Shown piece by piece: positions 26,516-35,768 of a stretch of 64,000 nucleotides of DNA. The stretch's first letter is position 1, and every line of letters begins with the position of its first letter. Location of the stretch: NCBI GenBank assembly GCA_964602515.1, contig CAZRRJ010000001.1:744001-808000 (forward strand), read 5' to 3'. The position numbers and the translations under genes are program-made. The notes under the pieces were generated by a model that was given only the letters and a program-made list of their open reading frames with translations, searched no databases and was not told the origin of the DNA. This DNA comes from Carboxylicivirga sp964602515 (GTDB lineage: Bacteria; Bacteroidota; Bacteroidia; Bacteroidales; Marinilabiliaceae).

Positions 26516-27304
26516 TTATTTCTTTTTCAAGGCATTATATATAAAATACACGCCTGCAATTACAAAAGGTATGCTTAGTATCTGTCCCATATTAAAGGTC
26601 ATATCCTGCTCCCATACTTCCTGATTTTCTTTTACAAATTCAATAATAAAACGAGAACCAAATACACCAATCAGGAACATACCAAATAATAAGCCTTGCT
26701 TTTCTTTTGCTTTGGTTTTCCAATACGAATAGAACATCACAATAAATGTAAAAAGGTAGCAAAGAGCTTCATACAATTGTGTTGGGTGTTTTGCCAGTTC
26801 TTCTCCTCTGCGCTCAAATACAAATCCCCATGGCAAGTCTGTTACATGGCCATAAATTTCTGAATTCATTAAATTACCCAAACGAATAAACATACCTGCC
26901 AATGCTACAGGTACCAAAAGGCGATCCATTGTCCATACCATACTCTTCTTTGTTACTTTTTTTGAGTATATATAAATGGCAATGATAATACCTATTGCTC
27001 CACCATGACTGGCAAGCCCGCCTTCCCAAACTTTAATAATATCGCCAAGGTGTTGCGAGTAATGATCCCACCCATAAAAGATAACATGGCCAAGACGTGC
27101 TCCTACAATAGTGGCAATAACCACATACATAAAAAGTTTATCGAGCCACTCTTGCTGTATACCCTCAGATTTAAACATCCGCTCTAGAATATAGAATCCT
27201 ATCATAAAGCCCATGGCAAACAATAAACCATAATAACGAATGGATAAAAATCCCCAACTAAAAATCTCGGGGTCAACATTCCAATTAATTGAATTCAGTA
27301 TCAT
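26516..27304 (-). CDS. lgt: Prolipoprotein diacylglyceryl transferase
   Basis: A 262-residue polytopic membrane enzyme that attaches diacylglycerol from phosphatidylglycerol to the lipobox cysteine of prolipoproteins. Family motifs are present: RYYGLLFAMGF in the first membrane helix, VGARLGHVIFY, GLASHGGAIG, the Lgt signature RLGNLMNSEIYG, and HPTQLYEA. The C-terminal GSRFIIEFVKENQ also matches. It lies downstream of secA, separated by a terminator-like hairpin. Confidence 0.95.
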   Translation of the reverse strand: MILNSINWNVDPEIFSWGFLSIRYYGLLFAMGFMIGFYILERMFKSEGIQQEWLDKLFMYVVIATIVGARLGHVIFYGWDHYSQHLGDIIKVWEGGLASHGGAIGIIIAIYIYSKKVTKKSMVWTMDRLLVPVALAGMFIRLGNLMNSEIYGHVTDLPWGFVFERRGEELAKHPTQLYEALCYLFTFIVMFYSYWKTKAKEKQGLLFGMFLIGVFGSRFIIEFVKENQEVWEQDMTFNMGQILSIPFVIAGVYFIYNALKKK

Positions 27305-27343
27305 ATTTTTAAATTTTTAGTGCTTGTACTAGGTGTGTGAAAT

Positions 27344-27375
27344 GGGTGTCCGGAATACTATAACCTCAGACACCC
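27344..27375 (-). terminator. Hairpin between secA and lgt
   Basis: GGGTGTC (27344-27350) pairs with GACACCC (27369-27375) over an 18-base loop, 15 bases beyond the secA stop. The plus-strand arm reads TGTCCGGAATA, as in the prfC terminator. Confidence 0.6.
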
Positions 27376-27389
27376 TCTTTGACTATGCA

Positions 27390-30300
27390 CTAATTATCTT
27401 TTCCATGACATTGTTTAAACTTCTTACCACTTCCGCACGGGCAAGGTTCATTACGGCCTACCTTCTTCTCCACACGAACAGGTTCAATACGCTCAGGCTT
27501 CTTAGTTTCACCCTGCTGAGTCCCTCCTCTACGTGAGAACTCATCCTTACGTGCCATCATCTTACTATAATCCTGACGCTTACGCTCCTGAGCTTCCTGT
27601 ACTCCATCTGCATTCTGAATTGGAATATGTCCTTTTGATAACAATGATACTACGGTTTTATTATTCAGGCCAATCATTGTCTTAAACAGTTCAAATGATT
27701 CAAACTTATAAATTAATAACGGATCTTTTTGCTCGTATGTTGCATTTTGCACTGCCTGACGCAGATCATCCAACTCACGCAAATGCTCTTTCCAGGCATC
27801 ATCAATGGTAATTAGCATGGATGCTTTCTCAAAAGAGCGCACCAATTCTACCGACTCAGACTCATAAGCCTTCTTCAGGTTGGTTGTAATCTGATATACT
27901 TTCTGACCATCACTGATTGGCACAACGATGTTTTTGTACATCTCAGCTTTGGTCTCATAAACATCTCTTATTACTGGATTGGCCTGTTGTGCAATACTTT
28001 CACTCTTACGCTTATAAGCATCCCACATTTGTGCAAATAGCTTATCCGATAACTCATCAGGACGACCTTTTAAAAACTCTTCCTGCTTAAATGGAGACTG
28101 AGCTGAGAAAATCCGGATTAATTCTAATTTGAACCCTTCAAAATCTCCTGATTGTTGATATTCGGTTACAATATCCTCGCAAGTATCTGCCATCATATTT
28201 GAGATGTCTACCTGTATACGCTCTCCGTATAATGCATGACGACGCTTCGTATAAATAACCTCTCGCTGTGAGTTCATCACATCATCGTATTCCAACAAAC
28301 GCTTACGTATACCAAAGTTATTCTCTTCAACCTTCTTCTGCGCCCGCTCAATAGATTTGGTAATCATACTATGCTGAATCATTTCCCCATCTTCCAAACC
28401 AAGACGGTCCATATATTTTACTATACGATCGGAGCCGAATAACCGCATCAAATCATCTTCCAGTGAAACAAAGAATTGTGATGATCCCGGATCTCCCTGA
28501 CGACCTGCACGACCTCTCAACTGGCGATCTACACGACGTGATTCGTGACGCTCCGTACCAATAATAGCCAGACCTCCTGCATCTTTTACTTCTTTAGATA
28601 ACTTAATATCGGTACCACGGCCGGCCATGTTGGTTGCAATGGTTACAATACCTGCTGTACCTGCATCTGCAACAATCTCCGCCTCACGCTGGTGTAATTT
28701 CGCATTCAGTACATTGTGTTTAATACCGCGCATCTTAAGGGTACGACTTAATAACTCTGACACCTCTACTGATGTGGTACCAACCAATACCGGACGACCT
28801 GCTTCTACCAGGCGAATAATTTCCTGACTTACTGCATTGTATTTCTCACGTTTGGTTTTGTACACAATATCTTCCATATCTTTACGTACAATAGGGCGGT
28901 TAGTAGGAATTACAACAACATCTAATTTGTAAATATCCCACAATTCACCTGCCTCTGTTTCTGCTGTACCGGTCATACCCGACAACTTATTGTACATACG
29001 GAAGTAATTCTGTAGTGTGATGGTAGCATAAGTCTGTGTTGCTGCCTCAACTGTCACACGTTCTTTTGCTTCAATTGCCTGATGAAGGCCATCAGAGTAA
29101 CGACGCCCTTCCATAATACGCCCTGTTTGCTCATCAACAATCTTTACTTTGTTTTCCATTACCACATACTCAACATCTTTTTCAAATAAAGTATAGGCTT
29201 TTAATAACTGATTGATGGTATGAACACGCTCTGATTTAATAGAGAAATTCTGTAAAATCTCATCTTTCTTCTTTGTCCGCTCTTCTTCTGACATCTCGAC
29301 TTTCTCAAGTGCTGCAATATCAGAACCCACATCTGGTAAAACGAAAAACTCAGGGTCTTCAGCAGAACCAGTAATTAAGTCCAGCCCCTTATCTGTTAAT
29401 TCAATTGAATTGTTTTTTTCATCAATAACAAAGAAAAGAGGATCAGTAACCACATGCATGTTTTTACTGTTCTCCTGCATGTAAAAATTCTCTGTTTTTA
29501 ACATGCTGGCTTTAACCCCCACTTCACTTAAGAACTTGATAATGGCCTTGTTTTTAGGTAGCCCTTTAAATGCACGAAGCAATAATAAAGAACCTTCTTC
29601 TTGTTGCTTCTTATCGTTGGACTTCAGCTTTTGTTTTGCTTCAGCCAAAATACCCGTAACTAATTTCTTCTGTGCTTCAACAATGGTTTCAATCTTTGGT
29701 TTAAGTTCTCCAAAGAGCTGATCATCACCCTTCGGCACTGGTCCTGATATAATTAATGGCGTACGTGCATCATCAATTAATACAGAATCAACCTCATCAA
29801 CAATAGCATAATTATGAGGGCGTTGAACTAAATCATCAGGTGAAATAGCCATATTGTCGCGTAGGTAGTCAAAACCAAACTCATTATTTGTTCCAAAAGT
29901 AATATCCGCCTTATAAGCAGAACGACGTTCTGATGAGTTAGGGCTATGCCTATCAATACAATCAACTGACAAGCCATGAAATTGATAGATAGGCCCCATC
30001 CATTCCGAGTCACGCTTAGCCAAATAATCATTCACAGTAACCACATGAACGCCACATCCGGCTAAAGCATTTAAGAAGACAGGTAATGTTGCCACTAATG
30101 TTTTACCTTCACCTGTTGCCATTTCGGCAATTTTACCACTATGTAATACAACACCACCAAAGAGTTGTACATCATAATGAATCATATCCCATTTTACTTT
30201 ATTACCTCCTGCCAGCCATGTGCTACTGTAGATGGCATTATCTCCTTCAATTTTAACAAAATCTTTTGATGCCGATAAATCACGATCGAACTCGCTGGCT

Positions 30301-30695
30301 TTTACTGTAATGGTATCATTCTGAGCAAAACGACGTGCTGTATCTTTAACAACGGCAAATGCTTCTGGCAAAGCATCTGTCAACGCTTTTTCAAGCTTTT
30401 CTACGATATTTTCTTTAATCGTATCAATTTCTTTATATATTTTCTCTTTTTCCGAAACAGTAATTTTTTCTGCTTCTACTTTTGCTTTTAAGCTTTCAAT
30501 TTTATCTTCATCTGCTTTAATTGTACCTTGAATACGCTCTTTAAGCTCTGCTGATTTCTGACGTAGCTCGTCATTTGTTAATTTTTCAATTTGCGGGTAT
30601 ACCTCCTTAATTTTATTTACCACAGGGGCTACCTCTTTCATATCGCGATCGGACTTATTTCCAAACAACTTGGAAACCAGATTACTAAATACCAT
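27390..30695 (-). CDS. secA: Preprotein translocase ATPase SecA
   Basis: A 1101-residue motor protein that drives preproteins through SecYEG. It shows the Walker A region MATGEGKTLVATLP, the DEVDSVLIDDARTPL Walker B region, the second-half motifs TNMAGRGTDIKLS and GRAGRQGDPGSSQFF, and a C-terminal zinc-binding SEC-C motif (NEPCPCGSGKKFKQCHG). Compared with the E. coli protein (about 900 residues) it is longer, with charged insertions in the first 120 residues and around 320-420, as is usual in Bacteroidota. Upstream is a short gene of unknown function in the same direction. Confidence 0.97.
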   Translation of the reverse strand: MVFSNLVSKLFGNKSDRDMKEVAPVVNKIKEVYPQIEKLTNDELRQKSAELKERIQGTIKADEDKIESLKAKVEAEKITVSEKEKIYKEIDTIKENIVEKLEKALTDALPEAFAVVKDTARRFAQNDTITVKASEFDRDLSASKDFVKIEGDNAIYSSTWLAGGNKVKWDMIHYDVQLFGGVVLHSGKIAEMATGEGKTLVATLPVFLNALAGCGVHVVTVNDYLAKRDSEWMGPIYQFHGLSVDCIDRHSPNSSERRSAYKADITFGTNNEFGFDYLRDNMAISPDDLVQRPHNYAIVDEVDSVLIDDARTPLIISGPVPKGDDQLFGELKPKIETIVEAQKKLVTGILAEAKQKLKSNDKKQQEEGSLLLLRAFKGLPKNKAIIKFLSEVGVKASMLKTENFYMQENSKNMHVVTDPLFFVIDEKNNSIELTDKGLDLITGSAEDPEFFVLPDVGSDIAALEKVEMSEEERTKKKDEILQNFSIKSERVHTINQLLKAYTLFEKDVEYVVMENKVKIVDEQTGRIMEGRRYSDGLHQAIEAKERVTVEAATQTYATITLQNYFRMYNKLSGMTGTAETEAGELWDIYKLDVVVIPTNRPIVRKDMEDIVYKTKREKYNAVSQEIIRLVEAGRPVLVGTTSVEVSELLSRTLKMRGIKHNVLNAKLHQREAEIVADAGTAGIVTIATNMAGRGTDIKLSKEVKDAGGLAIIGTERHESRRVDRQLRGRAGRQGDPGSSQFFVSLEDDLMRLFGSDRIVKYMDRLGLEDGEMIQHSMITKSIERAQKKVEENNFGIRKRLLEYDDVMNSQREVIYTKRRHALYGERIQVDISNMMADTCEDIVTEYQQSGDFEGFKLELIRIFSAQSPFKQEEFLKGRPDELSDKLFAQMWDAYKRKSESIAQQANPVIRDVYETKAEMYKNIVVPISDGQKVYQITTNLKKAYESESVELVRSFEKASMLITIDDAWKEHLRELDDLRQAVQNATYEQKDPLLIYKFESFELFKTMIGLNNKTVVSLLSKGHIPIQNADGVQEAQERKRQDYSKMMARKDEFSRRGGTQQGETKKPERIEPVRVEKKVGRNEPCPCGSGKKFKQCHGKDN

Positions 30696-30783
30696 AATAT
30701 ATTTAAATTATTTGTTTTTTTAATGAAGAATACAGACAATAACGAGATGGTCTGAAATAAGAAATAGATTGATTCAGAAAATC

Positions 30784-31251
30784 TTATACCATTGGTCCTG
30801 CACGAGTTACAAGCGAAAACTTATTACGTATTTTCGTCAAATTCCAACATTCGTCTTCAATGTCAGATTCAACACATAAAATACTATAAATATTTAAGTT
30901 ATACTCTTTCGTTAATTTTCCTGATGAATCATCAAGCATCGACTGTAAGCTCTTACTAACTCTCAATAGTCTGGAGTATATAAACTTTGCAGTCAAACCT
31001 TGTTCAGAGTGAACCTCTGCAACTTGCTTAATTGCATTTTCCCATTCAATTACCTCAGCCAATTGACCTGAAGAAAGCAATTGAAATTGCTCAAGAATAT
31101 TCTCCCTAACATCTTCATCAGCAAAACTTAACACATACTCATCCGCTAAATCAGAAACACAAGTAGCAGTCATCACCAGTGTTACCCCAATGAGCTTTAA
31201 ATATTGTGCTTCCAGTTTTTGCTTTTGTATCATGTATTTAAAATTGCGCAT
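30784..31251 (-). CDS. Hypothetical protein
   Basis: A 155-residue protein. A hydrophobic N-terminal stretch (YLKLIGVTLVMTATC) could be a weak signal with a lipobox-like TATC, or simply a buried helix. The rest is predicted helical and acidic (e.g. DLADEYVLSFADEDVRENIL). I recognise no domain. It lies 88 bases upstream of secA in the same direction. The frame length and composition suggest a real gene. Confidence 0.5.
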   Translation of the reverse strand: MRNFKYMIQKQKLEAQYLKLIGVTLVMTATCVSDLADEYVLSFADEDVRENILEQFQLLSSGQLAEVIEWENAIKQVAEVHSEQGLTAKFIYSRLLRVSKSLQSMLDDSSGKLTKEYNLNIYSILCVESDIEDECWNLTKIRNKFSLVTRAGPMV

Positions 31252-31430
31252 AAAGATGCTAAAAGATTTTTAATTAATCCTGATTATAATCCATTAACCT
31301 TTGTTCAGCTCAAATGTTTATAACAAAAAGGTTATTTATAAAGTGTTTATCACGAAGAACAGTGATTAGTTTTTAACACAGAGGATGCGAAAGATGCTAA
31401 CATATTGCAACAGTAACACTTTATTTATTT
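31252..31430. other. Intergenic region
   Basis: Short AT-rich sequence between the hypothetical gene and the MITE-like repeat; nothing recognised. Confidence 0.4.
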
Positions 31431-31745
31431 TAACCTGAGTTCGATTTAAATTATAAAGCACTGATTGAAATAAAGAGCTGATTTACAAGGAATATTTTTA
31501 GAGGAATAGTGTACTATTACACTAAAATTTGACATAGCAAATCCGTTTTTTATTCAAAGCTTGTGGATTTCATTTGAAAACAGCGATTTGCTTCATGTAA
31601 TTGACTCAAAATAGCCTGCTATTCTTCCATCAAATTACACTTAAAACTCACTATCTTCAGTCGATCTGAAACAACATTCTATCGAATGCCTTAGAGACTT
31701 ATATGTAACGAGATAAATTCAAAGTTTTACGTCAAACTCAGGTTA
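31431..31745. mobile_element. Possible MITE or IS relic with 14-bp inverted ends
   Basis: TAACCTGAGTTCGA at 31431-31444 and TCAAACTCAGGTTA at 31732-31745 are inverted repeats with one mismatch in 14, 315 bp apart end to end. The interior has no intact frame. A small palindrome (TAGTGTA-CTAT-TACACTA) lies inside. No target duplication was identified. Confidence 0.45.
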
Positions 31746-31812
31746 TTTTAGGTTTGAAGTCTTGTCTGATTACGATGTTGCAACCGAACGATTTTATAAA
31801 AATAAAGAAAGT

Positions 31813-32469
31813 TTATTGCCTTTCAGTATCATCTTCAACCTCCCAATACGGATAATCATATTCTTCTTCCGGCCAAACTTTCAAAGGCCTTTGAGGACCT
31901 TGTTTTCTGAATATTATAGCCAATAAAATACCTGATACTGTACCCCACAGGTGTGATTCCCATGAGTATGGCACATCCCATTTTAGCGGGAAAATTCCCC
32001 AGATCATTCCACCATAAGCAAATACCACCATTAAGGATATAGCCATTAAAGGAATGTAGTTTCGTAAAAATCCTCCGGCAATTAAAAATGCCGCTAAACC
32101 ATAAATTACACCACTAGCACCAATATGCCATGCATCACGAGCACCAAGCCACACCCAAATACCTGTTAACAAATAGATAAATACAAATACTTTAACTGAT
32201 ATACCCCGATAGAAATAAAACAAAGCCACACCTAATACCAATAATGGTATAGCATTGGCAAAAAAATGATCCCAATCGGAATGTACCAATGGTGAAAACA
32301 ATATACCGGGAAGCCCATTTATCGATAATGGTTTTATGCCCCACTCCACAAGTCTAACCCCTTCTAGTGTTTCAATCAATTTTAGGGAAAAAGTAATTAG
32401 AAGGAAAAATACAGGTATAACTAAAGCGGTTTTAATCTTCTGTAACTCTATATCTGATAGTTTTGCCAT
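31813..32469 (-). CDS. Rhomboid-family intramembrane serine protease
   Basis: A 218-residue polytopic membrane protein. The catalytic serine motif HIGASGVIYG places Ser at 119, and the histidine partner is H173 in SWESHLWGTVSG, each within a membrane helix. The HSDWDHFFANAIPL segment supplies the conserved His and Asn of the oxyanion side. The tail is short and acidic. It follows threonine aldolase by 12 bases, so it is the last gene of a three-gene operon. Confidence 0.88.
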   Translation of the reverse strand: MAKLSDIELQKIKTALVIPVFFLLITFSLKLIETLEGVRLVEWGIKPLSINGLPGILFSPLVHSDWDHFFANAIPLLVLGVALFYFYRGISVKVFVFIYLLTGIWVWLGARDAWHIGASGVIYGLAAFLIAGGFLRNYIPLMAISLMVVFAYGGMIWGIFPLKWDVPYSWESHLWGTVSGILLAIIFRKQGPQRPLKVWPEEEYDYPYWEVEDDTERQ

Positions 32470-32481
32470 TTTTTTTAGTTA

Positions 32482-33516
32482 TTATGCATCTATAACTTTT
32501 CTCAATAAGCTAACAAAATTCACAATGTCGTGTTCACATGTGTCAAACGACGTCATCCAGCGTACTTCACTTTTGCTTTCATCCCATATATAAAAGAAAA
32601 ATTCTTCCTGTAAAGGTTTTATAATCTCCCGGGGAACCGTTACAAACAATCCGTTTGACTCCACTTTCTGCGTTAATTGTACTTCTTTTATGTCTTCGAT
32701 ACTTTTAGCCAGTTTCTGTGCCATTTTATTAGCATGTTTTGCATTCTTCAACCATAATTCATCTTTAAGTAATGCAATAAACTGTGCTGCGACATACCGC
32801 ATTTTTGAATGCAATTGTGTTGATTGCTTACGAATATACTTTACATTTTTGGCAAGTTGAGTATTAGCAAAAACAATAGCCTCACCAAACAGAAGGCCGT
32901 TCTTTGTTCCTCCAAAAGAAAGCACATCTACACCAACATTTATTGATACATCAGCCAATGAGCAACTTAAAGCAGCAGCGGCATTTGCAATCCGGGCACC
33001 ATCCATGTGCAGATACAACCCAATACTATGCACATAATCCGCAATTTCCTTCACTTCATCCGGTGTATAAAGTGTTCCAAGCTCGGTAGCCTGAGTAATT
33101 GAAACCACTTTAGGTTGCGAATGATGTTCAAAACCTAAACTGTGCATGCAACTCTTTATCTGCTCAACTGTTATTTTGCCATTGGTAGTATCAACTGGTA
33201 ACAGCTTACAACCCGATAGTTTTTCAGGTGCCCCACATTCATCAACATTAATATGAGCAGTACGGGCACATACTACAGAATTAAAAGAATGTGCCAGGGC
33301 TTGAATTGAAATTACATTTGCTCCTGTTCCATTATAAACAAAATAGGTTACTGTCTCTTGTCCAAAAATAGTTTTAAATAAATTTTCGGCTTCTCTGGTA
33401 AGCGGGTCATCACCATACCCTATAGCATGTCCGTTATTAGCTTTTGTAATAGCCTCCAGTACTAAAGGATGTACACTGGCATTATTATCACTAGCAAAAC
33501 CTCTTAATTGCATCAT
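32482..33516 (-). CDS. ltaE: Low-specificity L-threonine aldolase
   Basis: A 344-residue PLP enzyme that splits threonine (or allo-threonine) to glycine and acetaldehyde. The PLP lysine is K205 in SFGGTKNGL, preceded by HMDGARIANA (170-179) with the Asp that contacts the pyridine nitrogen. The substrate region GYGDDPLTREAE and CARTAHINVDECGAPE also match. Its ATG overlaps the stop of the upstream exported-protein gene (ATGA), showing translational coupling. Confidence 0.9.
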   Translation of the reverse strand: MMQLRGFASDNNASVHPLVLEAITKANNGHAIGYGDDPLTREAENLFKTIFGQETVTYFVYNGTGANVISIQALAHSFNSVVCARTAHINVDECGAPEKLSGCKLLPVDTTNGKITVEQIKSCMHSLGFEHHSQPKVVSITQATELGTLYTPDEVKEIADYVHSIGLYLHMDGARIANAAAALSCSLADVSINVGVDVLSFGGTKNGLLFGEAIVFANTQLAKNVKYIRKQSTQLHSKMRYVAAQFIALLKDELWLKNAKHANKMAQKLAKSIEDIKEVQLTQKVESNGLFVTVPREIIKPLQEEFFFYIWDESKSEVRWMTSFDTCEHDIVNFVSLLRKVIDA

Positions 33517-34424
33517 TTATTAACATTTATGATAGTTGTATATTTTTGTAAAGAAAAATAGTAGGCATCTCTAGAAATACACCTGTATCCAATATCCGCC
33601 TGATCTATAAAATAAAACTGTCCTCCCCACTCATGCTTCACTGAAAGAAATACACGTCGTTGTCCTTCAAAAGTAAATATTGTCCTGTGAATTATTCGTC
33701 CTTTCAGCTCAAATAATTCTGTAGTTTCTCCTTCAGGATAATTTTGTTCCAGAGGTGGCAATCCTTTTATCTCTTCACAAGAAATTATGACTTTATTATC
33801 GTTCGTATACTTAGTGCTTCCTACTATTTTTCTACCTGTAATTTGCTTTTTGGGTTCTTCCTGTGTTTTTGGTATCCTCTTATGTATTATACCATGTACA
33901 GACTTCTTTTCCGGCGATGACCTAACAATGCCCTCTCGCCGCATTTTATCAATATTATATTTCACTTTTAAGGAATAATCCCGATCTGCAGAGAAATCAC
34001 CAACCATTTTATCAAACCTTATTCTGGCTACCGGGTTTTTAAAAAATACAGTATCAACTCCTTCAAAAGTTTTAAATAAACGAACAGGCAAGTGATAAGG
34101 AACAATAGAGTTCTTATCTTTATCTTCTGGTAATTCAGTTGAAAATTCAATTACTTTTGAGACATATCCTGTTTTCATAAATAAAAAGCGGTATGTCCTA
34201 CTCCAATTTAATGATGTAATAAAATGCCCTTCTGCAGAGACTTTAATCCTTTTAACAGATGATTCACTTTTTACTTCAATCACTAAATCACCATACTCGC
34301 CACAAACACCAAGTACCTGGCCACTAACTGCATATTGAGCCTTAAGTACAATAACAGGTAGCAACATAAAGCACAAAAAGAAGCCGGCTATACAATTGCC
34401 GGCTTTTATATTTCCTTTATTCAT
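33513..34424 (-). CDS. Exported protein of unknown function
   Basis: A 303-residue protein with a long N-terminal signal (hydrophobic AGFFLCFMLLPVIVLKAQ). The first mature part (YAVSGQVLGVCGEYGDLVIEV, then HFITSLNWSRTYRFLF) resembles a carboxypeptidase-regulatory-like Ig fold, which often occurs in envelope proteins of this phylum. The C-terminal half is basic then strand-rich (RRVFLSVKHEWGGQFYFID). No catalytic motif is visible. It overlaps the threonine aldolase start and heads the operon. Confidence 0.65.
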   Translation of the reverse strand: MNKGNIKAGNCIAGFFLCFMLLPVIVLKAQYAVSGQVLGVCGEYGDLVIEVKSESSVKRIKVSAEGHFITSLNWSRTYRFLFMKTGYVSKVIEFSTELPEDKDKNSIVPYHLPVRLFKTFEGVDTVFFKNPVARIRFDKMVGDFSADRDYSLKVKYNIDKMRREGIVRSSPEKKSVHGIIHKRIPKTQEEPKKQITGRKIVGSTKYTNDNKVIISCEEIKGLPPLEQNYPEGETTELFELKGRIIHRTIFTFEGQRRVFLSVKHEWGGQFYFIDQADIGYRCISRDAYYFSLQKYTTIINVNK

Positions 34425-34465
34425 TTTTATACCTGCGAGATGATTGTTTGTCTAAAAGTAAGAAA

Positions 34466-35569
34466 TTAATCATTAAAAACTAATAGGGGTGTAGTTGAGT
34501 GAAATAACATTTTTTTAGCGAGATTAGGATTGATAATACGGCTAATTAAATTACGTTTTCTTCTTGTAAAAGATAGCATATCAATATTATGGAAATGTAC
34601 ATACCCTTCAATACCAACAAACAAATCTTCATGTTCAATCAAGTCACACTGTACCATTTCTTCATTGTAATTTTTTCTAATGTGCTCTTTTAATCCAGTC
34701 ATTCTAACTTCGTCCCATTGCGAATGCTCTTTTGAACTCACATGAGCACATATTATACTCATTCCTAATGGTTTTAAAAGTCTCTCAATCTTTTGAAGAG
34801 TCTTAAAATCTGATTCCTGAAAATCAGTTGCATAAAGCATCTTCTTCATATTGCCCAAACCATTGTATTCAAAACTCTCAGGAATAGCCATAACAGGCAT
34901 TTTAGCACCTTCCATAACTTCCGCTGTAACACTACCAATTAAATCGGCTGCTTTTCTGTCGGCACCACGTGTTCCCATAATAATAACAAGTGGATGATAA
35001 GTGCGACTATATTTTATAATTTCATCTTCTGCAATACCTTTTACAAGTTCCATTTTTATATCAACGGGCTGAGAGTATTTTTTATTTTCGTTATTTAAAA
35101 AATCTTTTATTTCCTCCATACCTTCACGCGCCTTTTCCTCCAACTCAACCAGCATTTCTTCTGTATTCACTTCATAAGCAAATGTATCTGAAAATGGCAT
35201 TGTGCTAATTATCGGGTTAAAATAAGTATGAAACACCGTTAATTCTGCTTTGAGCTCATTAGCCCAATCTAGAGCAAAAACAGCAGCTTTATGAGAGTAA
35301 TCTGAAAAATCAACTGGCAACAGAATACGAGCGGGAACACCATCCGATTCAACAGACTCCAACTCTTCACTCATCATTCCTTCAAGTACTATCATCGCTT
35401 TTTCTAAGTCTGATTCAGCAATTCGCACTTTAACACCTGCAGAAACAGCACCCTGAATCAAATTTACATTTTCAAGAAAACACTCAATATCTTCCGCCGT
35501 AAGCAAAGTTTTTAAAATTTGTGCCTTTTCGAAAGATAAAACAACTAATGTGATAATTTTTCCTTCCAT
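34466..35569 (-). CDS. DUF2007 plus two universal-stress-protein domains
   Basis: A 367-residue protein. Residues 1-65 look like the DUF2007 'putative signal-transducing' domain (LVVLSFEKAQILKTLLTAED, then GAVSAGVKVRIAES). Residues about 80-215 are a complete Usp domain with the ATP-binding motif GTRGADRKAADLIGSVT, that is G-x2-G-x9-G-S. Residues about 225-367 are a second Usp-like domain (MKKMLYATDFQESDF) lacking that G-rich motif and therefore probably not binding nucleotide. The order suggests a stress-responsive sensor or scaffold. It is monocistronic, downstream of the Rel gene in the same direction. Confidence 0.8.
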   Translation of the reverse strand: MEGKIITLVVLSFEKAQILKTLLTAEDIECFLENVNLIQGAVSAGVKVRIAESDLEKAMIVLEGMMSEELESVESDGVPARILLPVDFSDYSHKAAVFALDWANELKAELTVFHTYFNPIISTMPFSDTFAYEVNTEEMLVELEEKAREGMEEIKDFLNNENKKYSQPVDIKMELVKGIAEDEIIKYSRTYHPLVIIMGTRGADRKAADLIGSVTAEVMEGAKMPVMAIPESFEYNGLGNMKKMLYATDFQESDFKTLQKIERLLKPLGMSIICAHVSSKEHSQWDEVRMTGLKEHIRKNYNEEMVQCDLIEHEDLFVGIEGYVHFHNIDMLSFTRRKRNLISRIINPNLAKKMLFHSTTPLLVFND

Positions 35570-35724
35570 TATTGTAAAGTTTAGAAATAGAACACCTTTT
35601 GAAAAAGTTAACCCTATTTTAAGAAAAAATCAACCATTCTAATTATTAAGCCAGAATTATATTTTAAAACCCAGATTGAAATAAATAATTTACAAAAAAC
35701 AATGCTAATAGTTGCCGGAAAGGA

Positions 35725-35757
35725 ACAGTATACCATCACAACCGAACCTGATACTGT
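35725..35757 (-). terminator. Stem-loop after the rel gene
   Basis: ACAGTAT (35725-35731) pairs with ATACTGT (35751-35757), 12 bases after the stop. No long T-run, so a weak terminator. Confidence 0.4.
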
Positions 35758-35768
35758 AAATCAAACTA

